A stretch of DNA of 57,039 bases, from the NCBI RefSeq assembly GCF_018860915.1, contig NZ_JAHKQD010000029.1:1-57039 (forward strand), read 5' to 3'. How positions within the stretch are numbered: the first letter of the stretch is position 1; each line of letters begins with the position of its first letter. The position numbers and the translations under genes are program-made. Below, piece after piece: positions 1 through 10,055 of the stretch. Source of the stretch: Colwellia sp. C2M11. GTDB taxonomy: Bacteria; Pseudomonadota; Gammaproteobacteria; Enterobacterales; Alteromonadaceae. The notes under the pieces are model-generated. The model had not been told where the DNA came from. It worked only from the letters and a program-made list of their open reading frames with translations, and searched no databases.

Positions 1-611
1 AGTGTTTGATTGCCTTTTTTTACTTTACCTATAAACTCACTACCGGCAACAATCTCCCCTACTCCCTTAGGTGTACCTGTCATTACAATATCCCCGTCTT
101 CAAGCGTAACAAAACTGCTAAGCTGAGCTAAAATAGTATCAGGTTTATACATCATTAATTCAACACCGCCTGACTGCATAACCTTACCGTCTATTGTTAA
201 TTCTAACTGTAAGCTATTATCAATAGTATCAATCGCAACAAAATCACTAAATAATGCAGCACCATCAAAACCTTTAGCACGTTCCCAAGGTAAACCTTTC
301 GCTTTTAATTTTGCTTGTAAATCACGTTTAGTCAAATCTAATCCAATAGCAACTGCAGTAAACTTACCTTGTTCATTTTTATCTTTCGGATCATTTTTTT
401 GATATAAAAAACATAATTCAGCTTCATAATGTAGTTTTTCATGATGAAACGATATTAATTGGGAAGAAATCGCTGAATTGGGTTTCAAAAATACAACCAT
501 TTCATCTGGTACTTCATTCCCTAACTCTGCTATGTGGTCAACATAATTGCGACCAATACAAATAACTTTAGAAGGAGCAATGCTATTCTCGTCAAAATTT
601 ACTGTTTTCAT
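1..611 (-). CDS. Fumarylacetoacetate hydrolase family protein (3' part beyond window)
   Basis: The reading frame is open from an ATG at 609-611 down to the first base of the window, about 203 codons, so the C-terminus is missing. The N-terminus has the family pattern: an IGRNYxxH-type segment, a YEAEL segment with the two glutamates that usually bind the divalent metal, then GLDLTKRD and a WxxAKGFD segment. Members hydrolyse or decarboxylate beta-diketo acids such as fumarylpyruvate or oxaloacetate; the substrate cannot be told from sequence. It lies 54 bases upstream of hda on the same strand and could be expressed separately from it. A purine-rich stretch precedes the ATG. Confidence 0.85.
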   Translation of the reverse strand, partial: MKTVNFDENSIAPSKVICIGRNYVDHIAELGNEVPDEMVVFLKPNSAISSQLISFHHEKLHYEAELCFLYQKNDPKDKNEQGKFTAVAIGLDLTKRDLQAKLKAKGLPWERAKGFDGAALFSDFVAIDTIDNSLQLELTIDGKVMQSGGVELMMYKPDTILAQLSSFVTLEDGDIVMTGTPKGVGEIVAGSEFIGKVKKGNQT

Positions 612-665
612 CCTACTCTCTTATTTTAATAATTAAACTACAAGGTTCATCGATATCAAGTAGCA

Positions 666-1385
666 TTAAGCAATATTTAGAATGTCTTTGATAAAGGGAA
701 TAGTGATCTTACGTTGCTCTCTAATAGAAGCTTTATCTAACACATCCAATGAGTCTATTAAATTTGTCATTGCACGAGATAACCTATTAAGAAGGAAGGC
801 TGCAGCATCATCACTCAGCATTAAACCACGCTTTGACGCCCGATATTGCAAAGCAGATATTTTTTCAATGTCATTTAGCGGTTTAAGTTGTTCTGTTAAT
901 CCCCAACTTAAACGAGACACTAAATCAGGCAAAGTTAAACCTAATTGAACAGCACTTTGGTCGCCACTAATCAACAAACTATTATTTTGCTCTAAAACTC
1001 GGTTATACAGATCAAAAATAGCTTGCTGCCATAACTCATTATTCGCAATTAATTGAATATCATCTAAGCAAATAAAATCGATTGATTCTAAACCATCTAA
1101 GACTTCAACTGATAGTTGTAATAATTCGGCGCAAGATAAACAAACTGATGTTTTACCTAATTGAGAAGCGTAAGCACTAGCAGAATGTAATAAGTGTGAT
1201 TTACCAACCCCTGATAAACCAAACAAATAAAAACAATTAGGTTGTTTTGAGCTAGATAGCAAAGTATTTTCTACAAAAAGAGATAATTGACTGACTACAG
1301 CACTATTTGATTCACTTAAATAGCTATCAAAAATCTCATCATCTGGAAGTTGCACAGATAAAGCCAGTTGCGCTGTTTTATTCAT
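666..1385 (-). CDS. hda: DnaA regulatory inactivator Hda
   Basis: Hda is an AAA+ protein that, with the sliding clamp, stimulates ATP hydrolysis on DnaA and so prevents re-initiation. The N-terminus carries a QLALSV hexapeptide (residues 6-11), matching the beta-clamp binding motif found at this place in Hda, followed by LPDD. Walker A is GLSGVGKS (about 56-63) and Walker B ends in CLDD (about 105-108). I chose the ATG at 1383-1385 because GGAG lies six bases upstream and because it overlaps the stop of the upstream DUF2066 gene as TAATG, a sign of translational coupling. A TTG four codons further upstream would destroy that spacing. The length of 239 residues suits the family. Confidence 0.93.
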   Translation of the reverse strand: MNKTAQLALSVQLPDDEIFDSYLSESNSAVVSQLSLFVENTLLSSSKQPNCFYLFGLSGVGKSHLLHSASAYASQLGKTSVCLSCAELLQLSVEVLDGLESIDFICLDDIQLIANNELWQQAIFDLYNRVLEQNNSLLISGDQSAVQLGLTLPDLVSRLSWGLTEQLKPLNDIEKISALQYRASKRGLMLSDDAAAFLLNRLSRAMTNLIDSLDVLDKASIREQRKITIPFIKDILNIA

Positions 1386-2593
1386 TACTTGCTCCAATTA
1401 AAAATTGGTACCAATATTCCTTCACCTTCTGCTGGTGAAGGTGTATTGAATTGAGCTAAAGGGTCAATGATTTGAACAAGTGTATTATCAAGTTTTAATG
1501 AAGCAAGTAAAGCATCACTGGAGCCAAGTAACTGCAGATTAAACCGTCTTGCACTACCTTTTGCACTGAGTAATGTTGCCGACTTTACGCCAGATAAATT
1601 ATTTAAAAAATTAAATACGTCTACATAAGTTGCTAAACTATCTATATTAGCTACCTCAATAATGTAATCGTTTTGTTTCGTTGTAGACAAAGCATAACGT
1701 TGATAAATTAACTCTGTTATATCAGCTAAGCCGTGTTGCAATAATTCTTGAGGTTCATCACCTACATATTGTCGACTCAATTTTTGCTGTCCTTCGACAA
1801 GCCCCCAATCTAGTAAGCTCCAATCAAGCACATAATTATGTTTTTTTACTTTTGATTCTACACAGGATAAATCACAATCATTCGTTTCAATTGTAGCTGT
1901 ATCTGTATACTGATCTGTATAGCTATCAGTAATCAAACTTGAATTTGAAATTCTCATCACAACAATTGCTTCTGCTAAATAACGGTTCGATGCTTCTTTT
2001 ATTGGTTGTTGAAAGCGTCCCCATACATCACTAATGGTTAATTGACTCAAATCAGTTAAATCCATTAACGGCATAATAATAGGTAATCCTCGTTGAGCCG
2101 AAAATTCATTAACTTTATAAGGTAAAGTAGAAGCAGATGAACTTGATATGATACGACGTTGTAAACCCTGCTCTTCAATTAGCCAAAGTAATACTTGTGG
2201 GCGCAAACTACCCCATAAAGGTAAATTGGCTTGTTGAAATAGCTGGTTTATTTTCTCTTCATTAAAACTTGCTAAAATGAATAATTGTTTTTTCGAGCTA
2301 AGCTGACCTTCAACCTTGATTGACTTTTCTTGGTATCGATATTGATTCAGATATGAATCGAAATTATTCAATGATTGTTTAATAATTTCATTATCTAAAA
2401 CACTTTGCTCACCACCTACTTTTAACATCACCGCGGCAAGTGCTTTTTTCAAAGCATGGGCTCTATCACCACTGCTTTGAGAATTAATAGCAACACTGGC
2501 CTGATATAAATCTTTTATTTCAACCGCTTCGAGCGTCATAGAAGATAAAATAGTAAGAATAACAAACAGTAAAAAATTAATTTTTTTGAACAT
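1385..2593 (-). CDS. DUF2066 domain-containing exported protein
   Basis: A 402-residue protein with a lysine start and hydrophobic stretch (about 4-22) typical of a Sec signal peptide, so probably periplasmic or outer-membrane associated. The rest resembles the DUF2066 family, found next to hda and opposite purM in Shewanella-like genomes. The function is not known. The stop overlaps the hda start by one base (TAATG), so both are probably one transcript. A TATGATAGAAT stretch near 2630 on the minus strand may hold its -10 element. Confidence 0.8.
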   Translation of the reverse strand: MFKKINFLLFVILTILSSMTLEAVEIKDLYQASVAINSQSSGDRAHALKKALAAVMLKVGGEQSVLDNEIIKQSLNNFDSYLNQYRYQEKSIKVEGQLSSKKQLFILASFNEEKINQLFQQANLPLWGSLRPQVLLWLIEEQGLQRRIISSSSASTLPYKVNEFSAQRGLPIIMPLMDLTDLSQLTISDVWGRFQQPIKEASNRYLAEAIVVMRISNSSLITDSYTDQYTDTATIETNDCDLSCVESKVKKHNYVLDWSLLDWGLVEGQQKLSRQYVGDEPQELLQHGLADITELIYQRYALSTTKQNDYIIEVANIDSLATYVDVFNFLNNLSGVKSATLLSAKGSARRFNLQLLGSSDALLASLKLDNTLVQIIDPLAQFNTPSPAEGEGILVPIFNWSK

Positions 2594-2874
2594 ATGAAAA
2601 AAAACAAGCTATTATGTAGATCCAATTCTATCATAATCAAATCAATATACATATCACTACAATCAATGCCTTGCCGAAAATAGTTGTTAATTCTTACCTA
2701 ATCTACTTATAGTAGTGAATTAGACAATAATGAAATAAAAAAATTGATTAATTAAGATAAAGATTTTGAGTATATGCGCTTGCACTGCTAGAATACGCAT
2801 CTTTTTAAACCTTAGTAAGTCTAAAATTTGCGCTTATTTAGGTATTATTCTATCGGTAATTTTTGAGGTTTCCT

Positions 2875-3915
2875 GTGAGCGAACAAAAACAATCTTTAAG
2901 TTATAAAGATGCTGGTGTTGATATTGACGCTGGTAATGCCCTTGTTGAAAACATTAAAGGTGCAGTAAAACGTACTAATCGCCCTGAAGTTATGGGTGGT
3001 TTAGGTGGTTTTGGTAGTGTTTGCCAATTACCTACTGGCTATAAAGAGCCTGTGTTAGTTGCAGGTACAGATGGCGTAGGAACCAAATTACGTTTAGCCA
3101 TTGATCTAGCAAAACATGATACTGTGGGTATCGATTTGGTTGCTATGTGTGTTAATGACTTAATTGTACAAGGTGCTGAGCCTCTATTCTTCCTTGATTA
3201 CTATGCTACAGCAAAACTTGATGTTGCAGTTGCGTCATCGGTAGTGGAAGGTATCGCTGAAGGTTGTATTCAAGCAGGTTGTGCTTTAGTTGGTGGTGAA
3301 ACAGCTGAAATGCCGGGCATGTACCATCAAGGTGATTACGATATTGCCGGTTTTTGTGTTGGTGTTGCGGAAAAATCACGCTTACTTGATGGTAGTAAAG
3401 TAGCTGCGGGTGATCAATTAATAGCGTTAGGTGCCTCAGGCCCTCATTCGAATGGTTTTTCATTAATTCGTAAAGTATTAGAAGTTAATAATACTGATAC
3501 AAGTGAATTACTTAACGGAAAAGCGATTAGCGAACATTTACTCGAACCAACAAAAATTTATGTTAAGTCTGTATTAGCATTACTTAAAGAAGTTGATGTT
3601 CATGCGCTTTCACATATTACGGGTGGTGGATTTTGGGAGAACATTCCACGTGTTTTACCTGCAACAGCTCAAGCAGTAATTAATGGTGAAAGCTGGCAGT
3701 GGCCTGAAATTTTTAATTGGTTAAAAGAGAATGGTAATATCACCGAACACGAAATGTACCGTACCTTTAATTGTGGTGTGGGTATGATTATCGTTGTACC
3801 TCAAGATAAAGTTGAACAAAGCATTGAAGTTTTAACTGCTCACGGCGAAAAAGCTTGGCATATTGGCTCAATAGCTGACAAAGCCGACGGTGAAGAACAG
3901 GTTGTTTTTTCTTAA
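2875..3915 (+). CDS. purM: Phosphoribosylformylglycinamidine cyclo-ligase PurM (AIR synthetase)
   Basis: PurM makes aminoimidazole ribotide from FGAM with ATP in de novo purine synthesis. The sequence follows the family throughout: [12 protein letters not shown] near the N-terminus, [29 protein letters not shown] and [10 protein letters not shown]. The GTG start at 2875 gives 346 residues, close to the E. coli protein, and has GAGG six bases upstream; a TTG four codons earlier lies over that ribosome binding site. purN follows after 41 bases on the same strand, so the two probably form an operon. I looked for a PurR-type palindrome upstream and saw none that is convincing. Confidence 0.96.
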   Translation: MSEQKQSLSYKDAGVDIDAGNALVENIKGAVKRTNRPEVMGGLGGFGSVCQLPTGYKEPVLVAGTDGVGTKLRLAIDLAKHDTVGIDLVAMCVNDLIVQGAEPLFFLDYYATAKLDVAVASSVVEGIAEGCIQAGCALVGGETAEMPGMYHQGDYDIAGFCVGVAEKSRLLDGSKVAAGDQLIALGASGPHSNGFSLIRKVLEVNNTDTSELLNGKAISEHLLEPTKIYVKSVLALLKEVDVHALSHITGGGFWENIPRVLPATAQAVINGESWQWPEIFNWLKENGNITEHEMYRTFNCGVGMIIVVPQDKVEQSIEVLTAHGEKAWHIGSIADKADGEEQVVFS

Positions 3916-3956
3916 GTTAGATACAAATCTAATCGTGAATATTATAAGGAAAGCAA

Positions 3957-4613
3957 ATGTCTAGCCGAATAGTTGTGCTTATTTCAGGCCAAGGTAGTAA
4001 TTTACAAGCAATCATCGATGCTTGTAAATTAACTGATTACCCCGGCTCAGTTGTTGGTGTGATTTCAAATAAACTTGATGCTTATGGCCTAACTCGTGCC
4101 AAAGATGCTGGCATTGAAACTGTCGCGCTTTCACATCAAAAATTTGAGAGCCGAGAAGATTACGACCAAGCTCTTATTACCCAAATAGATCTGTTCGCTC
4201 CTGATATTATTGTACTTGCAGGTTTTATGCGTATATTAACCCCTGCTTTTGTTAAATATTATCAAGGAAAGTTAATCAATATTCACCCTTCTTTATTACC
4301 TAAGTATCAAGGTTTGCATACGCATCAACGTGCCATTGATGCTGGTGATAAAGAACACGGTGTAAGTGTACATTTTGTTACTGAAACGTTGGATGGTGGT
4401 CCTGTTATATTACAAGCTAAAGTGCCTGTATTTGATGGGGATACTAGCGATGACTTAGCTGCTCGTGTGCATGAACAAGAACATAGAATTTATCCTTTAG
4501 TTGTGAAATGGTTATGTCAAAATCGTTTAAGAATGGAAACTAAAGATAAAAGTGAAGTAGCAATATTAGATAATAATATTCTCCCAATTTCAGGTTATGC
4601 GAACGACGAATAA
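3957..4613 (+). CDS. purN: Phosphoribosylglycinamide formyltransferase PurN
   Basis: PurN transfers a formyl group from 10-formyl-tetrahydrofolate to GAR. Catalytic residues are in place: Asn108 and His110 in NIHPSLLP, and Asp146 in ETLDGGPV, all shifted two residues from E. coli N106, H108 and D144. The N-terminal GQGSNLQA loop binds phosphate. AAGGA sits just before the ATG. The hairpin at 4621-4656 directly behind the gene probably ends the purMN transcript. The C-terminal 20 residues after the conserved domain look poorly conserved. Confidence 0.96.
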   Translation: MSSRIVVLISGQGSNLQAIIDACKLTDYPGSVVGVISNKLDAYGLTRAKDAGIETVALSHQKFESREDYDQALITQIDLFAPDIIVLAGFMRILTPAFVKYYQGKLINIHPSLLPKYQGLHTHQRAIDAGDKEHGVSVHFVTETLDGGPVILQAKVPVFDGDTSDDLAARVHEQEHRIYPLVVKWLCQNRLRMETKDKSEVAILDNNILPISGYANDE

Positions 4614-4620
4614 ACTGTTA

Positions 4621-4656
4621 GTATAAAGGTAGTTAATTTTTACCTTTATACTTTTT
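4621..4656 (+). terminator. Probable terminator behind purN
   Basis: Perfect 11-base inverted repeat GTATAAAGGTA / TACCTTTATAC at 4621-4631 and 4641-4651 with a 9-base loop, followed by five T. It ends only 11 bases before the DUF3108 start, so read-through or partial termination would set that gene's expression. Confidence 0.75.
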
Positions 4657-4667
4657 CAGGATAAACC

Positions 4668-5465
4668 GTGCCAATACAACACTCTTTCTTTTTTTTACCT
4701 GCCTTTATACTCATTTTTATATCAACTACTAGCTTTGCCAATACTGCTGAGGAAGTAATAACTCACAATCAAGAAAATAACCAATATAAAAATATTATTC
4801 CTGAATTTACAGCTGAATATACTGTATTTCATAAAGCCAACCCAGTCGGCACCGCCGTTAGAGCATTAAGTTATCAAACTGATGGCAGCATAGACTACCA
4901 CTATAAAACTTATGTTGAATGGCTTATTTTTTCACAAACACGCAGTGAAACCTCAATTCTAACAATTAATGATAATCAAGTAACACCTCTGCATTATAAA
5001 TATAGTAGAGAAGGTACAGGTAAAGATAAACATTACGAATGGCTTTTCAATGCAGCAGAAAATCAAGCAGAGGATCTTCAACGTAAAAGAACGCATACAG
5101 TAGATTTTTCTAATAATCTACAAGATAAACTCAGCTATCACCTTCAACACCGATTAAACCTTATAGCTGATGCTAACCAAAAAACCTATACTTACTCGGT
5201 GATTAATACTGCCGGATCAATTAAAGATTATATCTATGAATATGATGGCGAAGAGGAATTGATTCTTCCCTACGGTTTGATCAAAACTGTACGTTTCAAA
5301 CGAGAAATCAAAGATATAGAACGTATTACTTATGCTTGGTTTGCCCCTGAACTCGATTACTTATTAGTAAAGTTATACCAAACTAAAGCAGGAAACGAAC
5401 AGTTTGAAGCCCAGCTATCAGGCTATACGTTAAATGTGAAAACAGAAAAAGGCATAGTGAAATAG
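4668..5465 (+). CDS. DUF3108 domain-containing exported protein
   Basis: The 265-residue product starts with a hydrophobic segment ending near SFANTAEE (cleavage about residue 25), so it is exported. The body (FTAEYTVFHKANPVGTA and later VRFKRE...ITYAWFAPELDYLLVKL) matches the DUF3108 family, whose beta-rich fold is thought to sit in the periplasm. The function is unknown. The GTG start has AGGA six bases upstream. It commonly follows purMN in related genomes and here is only separated by the purN hairpin. Confidence 0.82.
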   Translation: MPIQHSFFFLPAFILIFISTTSFANTAEEVITHNQENNQYKNIIPEFTAEYTVFHKANPVGTAVRALSYQTDGSIDYHYKTYVEWLIFSQTRSETSILTINDNQVTPLHYKYSREGTGKDKHYEWLFNAAENQAEDLQRKRTHTVDFSNNLQDKLSYHLQHRLNLIADANQKTYTYSVINTAGSIKDYIYEYDGEEELILPYGLIKTVRFKREIKDIERITYAWFAPELDYLLVKLYQTKAGNEQFEAQLSGYTLNVKTEKGIVK

Positions 5466-5553
5466 CGAGAAGATGATAACTCTATTTATCATCCTATCAA
5501 GTGTGCTGCATCAGCTAGCTATTAGAGTTTGAATTATTACCGCTCTCATTTGA

Positions 5554-6339
5554 TTATTCTTTTTTACTACACGATATTGATTCACCTAACCGAAATAAGT
5601 GCCAATCACCGGCACTCATTTTATGCCAAGTTTCATCATCAGTCAGAGGTTGGGTTGCAATCACAGTCACAATATCTTTATCTGTCGTTTCCTGATGGAA
5701 ATCAACAGCCATTTCAGCGTCAATCAAACTTGCTTTTCCAAAAGGAGCTCGACGCGTTATCCAATGTAAATTATTAGAACAATAAGCAAACAAACACTCG
5801 CCATCGCTGATAATGATATTAGCAACACCAAGGTTGTCAATTTTACTGGTTAATGTTGCAATAAACTCAAATAATACTACGGCTGAAGGCTCTTGCTCGG
5901 CAAACTTAAAATGAAGCTGATCTAGAATCCAACAAAAAGCATGCTCACTATCGGTAGTACCAATAGGTAAGTGCCATTTAATAGGTAATGATTTTTGAAA
6001 ATCCTTTAATTGACCATTATGTGCATATGTCCAATTTTTTCCCCACATTTGTCTAATAAAAGGATGAGTGTTTTCTAAACAAACGCCACCTGAATTAGCT
6101 TGCCTAATATGACATACAACAGATTCACTTTTCATCGGGTACCTTGTTACCAACTCGGCAATAGGTGAATGTGCACTTGGTTGTGGATCTTTAAAGCTTC
6201 GACAACCTTTACCTTCATAAAATGTGATCCCCCAACCATCTTTGTGTGGGCCTGTATTTCCACCTCGTTGCATTAAACCACTAAAACTAAAACAAATATC
6301 TGTTGGGACATTAGCCGACATAGCTAAAAGTTCACACAT
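5554..6339 (-). CDS. Class II glutamine amidotransferase (YafJ-type)
   Basis: Cys2 directly after the initiator Met is the expected N-terminal nucleophile of Ntn-type glutamine amidotransferases. Next come a GLMQRGG segment, DGWGITF, and RQANSG...NTHPF, as in the YafJ/YafJ-like single-domain family, where the acceptor substrate is unknown. There is no synthetase partner domain, so it may act alone or with another protein. AAGG lies six bases before the ATG. The gene is divergent from fadE and shares a 151-base promoter region containing a long palindrome. Confidence 0.88.
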   Translation of the reverse strand: MCELLAMSANVPTDICFSFSGLMQRGGNTGPHKDGWGITFYEGKGCRSFKDPQPSAHSPIAELVTRYPMKSESVVCHIRQANSGGVCLENTHPFIRQMWGKNWTYAHNGQLKDFQKSLPIKWHLPIGTTDSEHAFCWILDQLHFKFAEQEPSAVVLFEFIATLTSKIDNLGVANIIISDGECLFAYCSNNLHWITRRAPFGKASLIDAEMAVDFHQETTDKDIVTVIATQPLTDDETWHKMSAGDWHLFRLGESISCSKKE

Positions 6340-6428
6340 AATTAACCTTAAAGAGAATCAAATGAAATAAAATTGCAAAGTAAAATAAAAGCTAGATAAC
6401 CCAAACAAATACTTGGTTATCTTGTTAA

Positions 6429-6450
6429 TATAATCTATATATAGATTATA
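6429..6450. promoter_or_regulatory. 22-base perfect palindrome, probable operator between amidotransferase and fadE
   Basis: Positions 6429-6450 read identically on both strands; the core is TAATCTATATATAGATTA, and TATAAT stands at each end on opposite strands. It is 41 bases upstream of the fadE GTG and 90 bases from the divergent amidotransferase start, where a dimeric repressor would cover a promoter. It does not look like the E. coli FadR site. Its use as an operator is inference. Confidence 0.5.
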
Positions 6451-6490
6451 CAATTACTTTTATTCAATGTAACAAAAACAAGGATATTTT

Positions 6491-8917
6491 GTGGATATTT
6501 TACTTTGGTTAATTTTAGCTCTTTCACTTACTTGGTTTATGAGCTATTCGCGAGCTTCGCTATCATCATTTACTTTCGCATTTATGGGGTTAATGGTTGT
6601 TGGCACTTTATTCGATATTATTGGTTTTGTATCTTGGTTACTTTTTGCCGTGATCGCCCTCCCCCTCAATATTGATAATATTCGTCAACAATTTATTAGT
6701 ATGCCGTTATTAACATTATTTAAAAAAATAATGCCACAAATGTCTGAAACAGAGCAAGAAGCTATAGATGCAGGCACTACTTGGTTTGAAGCTGAACTGT
6801 TTCGAGGTAATCCAAATTGGTCAAGATTACATAATTATCCTCAACCTCGACTTAGTGCCCAAGAAAAAGCCTTCTTAGAAGGCCCTGTAGAAGAAGTTTG
6901 TGGCATGGTTAATGATTGGCAAACTACCCATGAAATCGCAGATTTATCACCAGAGGTTTGGCAGTTCTTAAAAGATAACAAGTTTTTTGCCATGATTATC
7001 AAGAAAAAGTATGGAGGCCTTGAATTTTCTGCTTTTGCTCAATCAAGAGTATTACAAAAATTAACAGGAGTAAGCTCTGTTCTTGCGAGTACTGTTGGCG
7101 TACCAAACTCTCTTGGCCCAGGAGAGTTATTACAAGAATATGGTACTAAAGAACAGCAAGATTATTACTTACCACGTTTAGCTACCGGTGAAGAGATTCC
7201 TTGTTTTGCATTAACAGGGCCAGAAGCAGGCTCTGATGCAGGCGCAATACCAGATACGGGTATCATTTGTAGGCAAGTATTTGAAGATAAAGAAGTATTG
7301 GGAATAAAACTAAATTGGGACAAGCGTTATATTACGCTTGCACCTGTTGCCACAGTACTAGGACTAGCATTTAAACTTGAAGACCCTGATGGCTTACTCG
7401 GCGAGACCAAAGAATTAGGCATTACTTGTGCACTAATTCCTACAAATATAGACGGTATCACAATAGGCCGTAGACACTTCCCGCTTAATGTACCATTTCA
7501 AAATGGTCCAACTCAAGGTAAGGATGTGTTCGTGCCTCTTGATTATATTATTGGCGGCAGTGAAATGGCTGGCCACGGCTGGCGTATGTTGGTTGAGTGT
7601 TTATCTGTTGGTCGTGCAATCACATTGCCTTCAAATAGTGCTGGCGGAATAAAAACTGCTGCGCTAGCTACTGGTGCTTATAGTAGAATTCGCCGACAAT
7701 TTAAATTGCCTATAGGTAAAATGGAAGGTGTAGAAGAGCCTCTTGCTAGAATTGGTGGTAATGCCTACTTAATGGATGCTGTTACAACATTATCAACCGG
7801 CGCAATAGATCTTGGTGAAAAACCTTCTGTTATTTCTGCTATTTCCAAGTACCATTTAACAGAAAAAATGCGCTCATCGATCATTGATGCCATGGATATA
7901 CATGGTGGTAAAGGCATATGTATGGGCCCTAACAACTATCTTGCTAGAGGTTACCAAGGTGCACCAATAGCAATAACTGTTGAAGGTGCAAACATTCTCA
8001 CGCGTAGCTTAATTATATATGGACAAGGCGCTATACGTTGTCATCCTTATGTTTTAGCCGAGTTACAAGCGGCAAATGAAAGTAACCCAGAAAAAGCGTT
8101 AGATGACTTTGATCACGCATTATTTGGGCATATTGGGTTTAGCATAAGTAATATCAGTCGAAGTTTATGGTGTTCTCTTACTGGCGCTCGTTTATTAGCT
8201 GCACCTTTTAACGATAAAAGTAAACGCTATTATCAACTGTTAACCCGCTTTAGCGCCAATTTAGCTATGCTTAGCGATGTTTCTATGTTGGCATTAGGTG
8301 CTGATTTAAAACGTAAAGAGCGTATATCAGCGCGTTTAGGCGACGTGTTAAGTAACCTGTATCTAGCAAGTGCTTGTCTGAAACGCTTTAATGATGAAGG
8401 CAGACAAGAAGATGATTTACCATTATTACAGTGGGCTGTAGAAGATTCTTTATATAATATACAAGAAGCCATAGATGCTCTGTTAAGCAACTTCCCGAAT
8501 CGCTGGCTTGCACGTACGTTAAGGGCTGTAATATTCCCTTTCGGTACTTGGCTAACTAAACCATCAGATAATTTAGACCACCAAGTTGCAAATTTATTAC
8601 AAACACCGAGTCCTGCAAGGGATAGATTAGGTAAATGGCAATATCTGACCAGAGATGGTAAAAATGTTTATGGTTTATTAGAGCAAACGTTAGAAGATAT
8701 TATTGCTTGCGAGCCTATATTTAAAAAAGTATGTGATGCTATTGATAAAAAATTACCTTTTTATCAATTAGATAATGCTGCTAAATTAGGCTTAGCTGCC
8801 AATGCCATCACCGAAACCGAAGCACAATTATTGATCAAAGCTGAGCAAGGAAGAAAAGCCATTATAAGTGTTGATGATTTTGACTCAAGTGAGCTAACCG
8901 CCTTAAAAATCGTATAA
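6491..8917 (+). CDS. fadE: Acyl-CoA dehydrogenase FadE
   Basis: FadE introduces the first double bond into acyl-CoA in fatty-acid beta-oxidation. The 808 residues are close to E. coli FadE (814). Two hydrophobic segments at about 1-20 and 26-60 tether it to the inner membrane. The flavin/substrate signature [13 protein letters not shown] is at about 239-251, and [25 protein letters not shown] sequence marks the C-terminal acyl-CoA dehydrogenase domain. The GTG start has AGGA six bases upstream. It stands alone between the palindrome at 6429 and a hairpin at 8932. Confidence 0.95.
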   Translation: MDILLWLILALSLTWFMSYSRASLSSFTFAFMGLMVVGTLFDIIGFVSWLLFAVIALPLNIDNIRQQFISMPLLTLFKKIMPQMSETEQEAIDAGTTWFEAELFRGNPNWSRLHNYPQPRLSAQEKAFLEGPVEEVCGMVNDWQTTHEIADLSPEVWQFLKDNKFFAMIIKKKYGGLEFSAFAQSRVLQKLTGVSSVLASTVGVPNSLGPGELLQEYGTKEQQDYYLPRLATGEEIPCFALTGPEAGSDAGAIPDTGIICRQVFEDKEVLGIKLNWDKRYITLAPVATVLGLAFKLEDPDGLLGETKELGITCALIPTNIDGITIGRRHFPLNVPFQNGPTQGKDVFVPLDYIIGGSEMAGHGWRMLVECLSVGRAITLPSNSAGGIKTAALATGAYSRIRRQFKLPIGKMEGVEEPLARIGGNAYLMDAVTTLSTGAIDLGEKPSVISAISKYHLTEKMRSSIIDAMDIHGGKGICMGPNNYLARGYQGAPIAITVEGANILTRSLIIYGQGAIRCHPYVLAELQAANESNPEKALDDFDHALFGHIGFSISNISRSLWCSLTGARLLAAPFNDKSKRYYQLLTRFSANLAMLSDVSMLALGADLKRKERISARLGDVLSNLYLASACLKRFNDEGRQEDDLPLLQWAVEDSLYNIQEAIDALLSNFPNRWLARTLRAVIFPFGTWLTKPSDNLDHQVANLLQTPSPARDRLGKWQYLTRDGKNVYGLLEQTLEDIIACEPIFKKVCDAIDKKLPFYQLDNAAKLGLAANAITETEAQLLIKAEQGRKAIISVDDFDSSELTALKIV

Positions 8918-9233
8918 TAACACGACATATAAGCGTTGTAACAAACGACTGTTGCAACGCTTTAAAATAAAAGTAATTAAGCTGAGTTCGGCTTAAAAAA
9001 TACTTCTCTAGCAGCCATTTTTCCTGTCTTCATTGCTAAGTTTACTTGTAATAGACTCACTATTAACACGAAATTAATCTTGCTCTTTTATGAACTAAAG
9101 TAAAATAATCAATTAAAAGGCACTTAAACAATTAACCGCTGAAATAATTAACCGTTAAATTAATCAATGACTATAATTAACTAAGCATAAAACTAAATAC
9201 CTTTCTTATATTTCTTAACATCAAGGTGCTAAA
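8918..9233. other. Non-coding stretch between fadE and PAS gene
   Basis: Apart from the fadE hairpin at 8932-8961 I see no open reading frame with a good ribosome binding site and no RNA gene here. Around 9120-9190 there are several AATTAACCG / TTAACCGTTAAATTAA-like short repeats of unclear meaning. Confidence 0.5.
8932..8965 (+). terminator. Hairpin behind fadE, possible terminator
   Basis: 12-base stem with one T/C difference that still pairs as G-T: AGCGTTGTAACA (8932-8943) against TGTTGCAACGCT (8950-8961), loop of six. Only a weak T/A tail follows. Confidence 0.55.
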
Positions 9234-9626
9234 TTGTCTGATCTCACATCAATTCCTACTAAGTTTTTAGATATGTTGCCAATACCTATAGCTGTTTTGG
9301 CACTTGAAGATAGCACCCTTAACCACCCTATAGTTTATGTAAATAGTAGCTTTGACAGTGCTATAGGTTGGAATTTAGAGGATATTCCAGATAAAGAGCA
9401 CTGGTGGAAAAAAGCATATCCAGATCCTAATTACCAAAAAACGGTTGAAAATTTATGGGAACTATATATAGAATCTGCAGGCGTTAGTGATAAAAGTTTC
9501 GCCATGATGACTGTAAATGTTATGACAAAATATCATGGGGTAAAACGCTTTAAAATTCATACCGAATTAAAAAGTGCGTTAATTGATGGGTACTATATTG
9601 TGGCATTCAAAGAAGTAGATGTATAA
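9234..9626 (+). CDS. Stand-alone PAS domain protein
   Basis: A 130-residue protein that is almost entirely one PAS fold: a PIPIAVL start strand, HPIVYVNSSFDSAIGW (the PAS 'YVN..F....GY' region), a WW-containing insert and a closing YIVAFKEV strand. There is no kinase, GGDEF or helix-turn-helix output, so it would need a partner. The TTG start at 9234 has AAGG seven bases upstream; the alternative ATG at residue 13 has none and would cut into the fold. Ligand and partner cannot be guessed from sequence. Confidence 0.75.
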   Translation: MSDLTSIPTKFLDMLPIPIAVLALEDSTLNHPIVYVNSSFDSAIGWNLEDIPDKEHWWKKAYPDPNYQKTVENLWELYIESAGVSDKSFAMMTVNVMTKYHGVKRFKIHTELKSALIDGYYIVAFKEVDV

Positions 9627-9671
9627 AGCAAACAACAAAAACTACTTTGATAGAGATAAAAGTAAAATATC

Positions 9672-9734
9672 TAACTCAAATCTAACATAATATAAGCCCT
9701 AGAGTAAGGGACTGAGTATGTTAGATCTGAGCTA
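9672..9734. terminator. Long imperfect hairpin between converging genes
   Basis: Left arm 9672-9689 and right arm 9717-9734 pair over 18 bases with two mismatches, around CTCAAATCTAACATA and TATGTTAGATCTGAG, with an inner CCCT/AGGG stem. It lies between the PAS gene (+) and ihfA (-) and probably ends transcripts from both sides, although U-tracts are weak. Confidence 0.5.
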
Positions 9735-9758
9735 ATACAGATATTGAACTAAAGGTAT

Positions 9759-10052
9759 TTAATCACTATTGCCATCTTCAACACGGCTCTTTAATTTTTG
9801 ACCCGGTCGAAAAGTCACAACTTTACGAGCAGAAATAGGAATATCTTCTCCTGTTTTAGGATTTCGGCCTGGACGTTCGCTTTTTTGACGTAAGTCAAAA
9901 TTCCCAAAACCAGAAAGTTTGACTTGTTCGCCACTTTCTAAGGTTTCGCGAATATCCTCAAAAAACATTTCAACCATATCTTTTGCGTCGCGCTTGCTAA
10001 GCCCAACTTTCTCAAATAAATGTTCTGCTACTTCTGCTTTAGTAAGCGCCAT
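9759..10052 (-). CDS. ihfA: Integration host factor subunit alpha
   Basis: IHF alpha pairs with IHF beta to bend DNA sharply at specific sites. The 97 residues match the HU/IHF fold end to end: [18 protein letters not shown], the dimer core SGFGNFDLR, and the DNA-inserting arm PGRNPKTG (61-68) with the kinking proline at 65. [17 protein letters not shown] closes the protein. It starts three bases after the pheT stop, the usual pheST-ihfA order, so it is at least partly co-transcribed with pheST. Confidence 0.97.
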   Translation of the reverse strand: MALTKAEVAEHLFEKVGLSKRDAKDMVEMFFEDIRETLESGEQVKLSGFGNFDLRQKSERPGRNPKTGEDIPISARKVVTFRPGQKLKSRVEDGNSD

Positions 10053-10055
10053 TGC

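Noticed and set aside
2700..2874. PurR operator before purM
   Set aside because: No palindrome close to ACGCAAACGTTTGCGT could be found.
5529..5777. 82-codon plus-strand frame
   Set aside because: It is antisense to the amidotransferase gene, whose protein is well conserved; no ribosome binding site.
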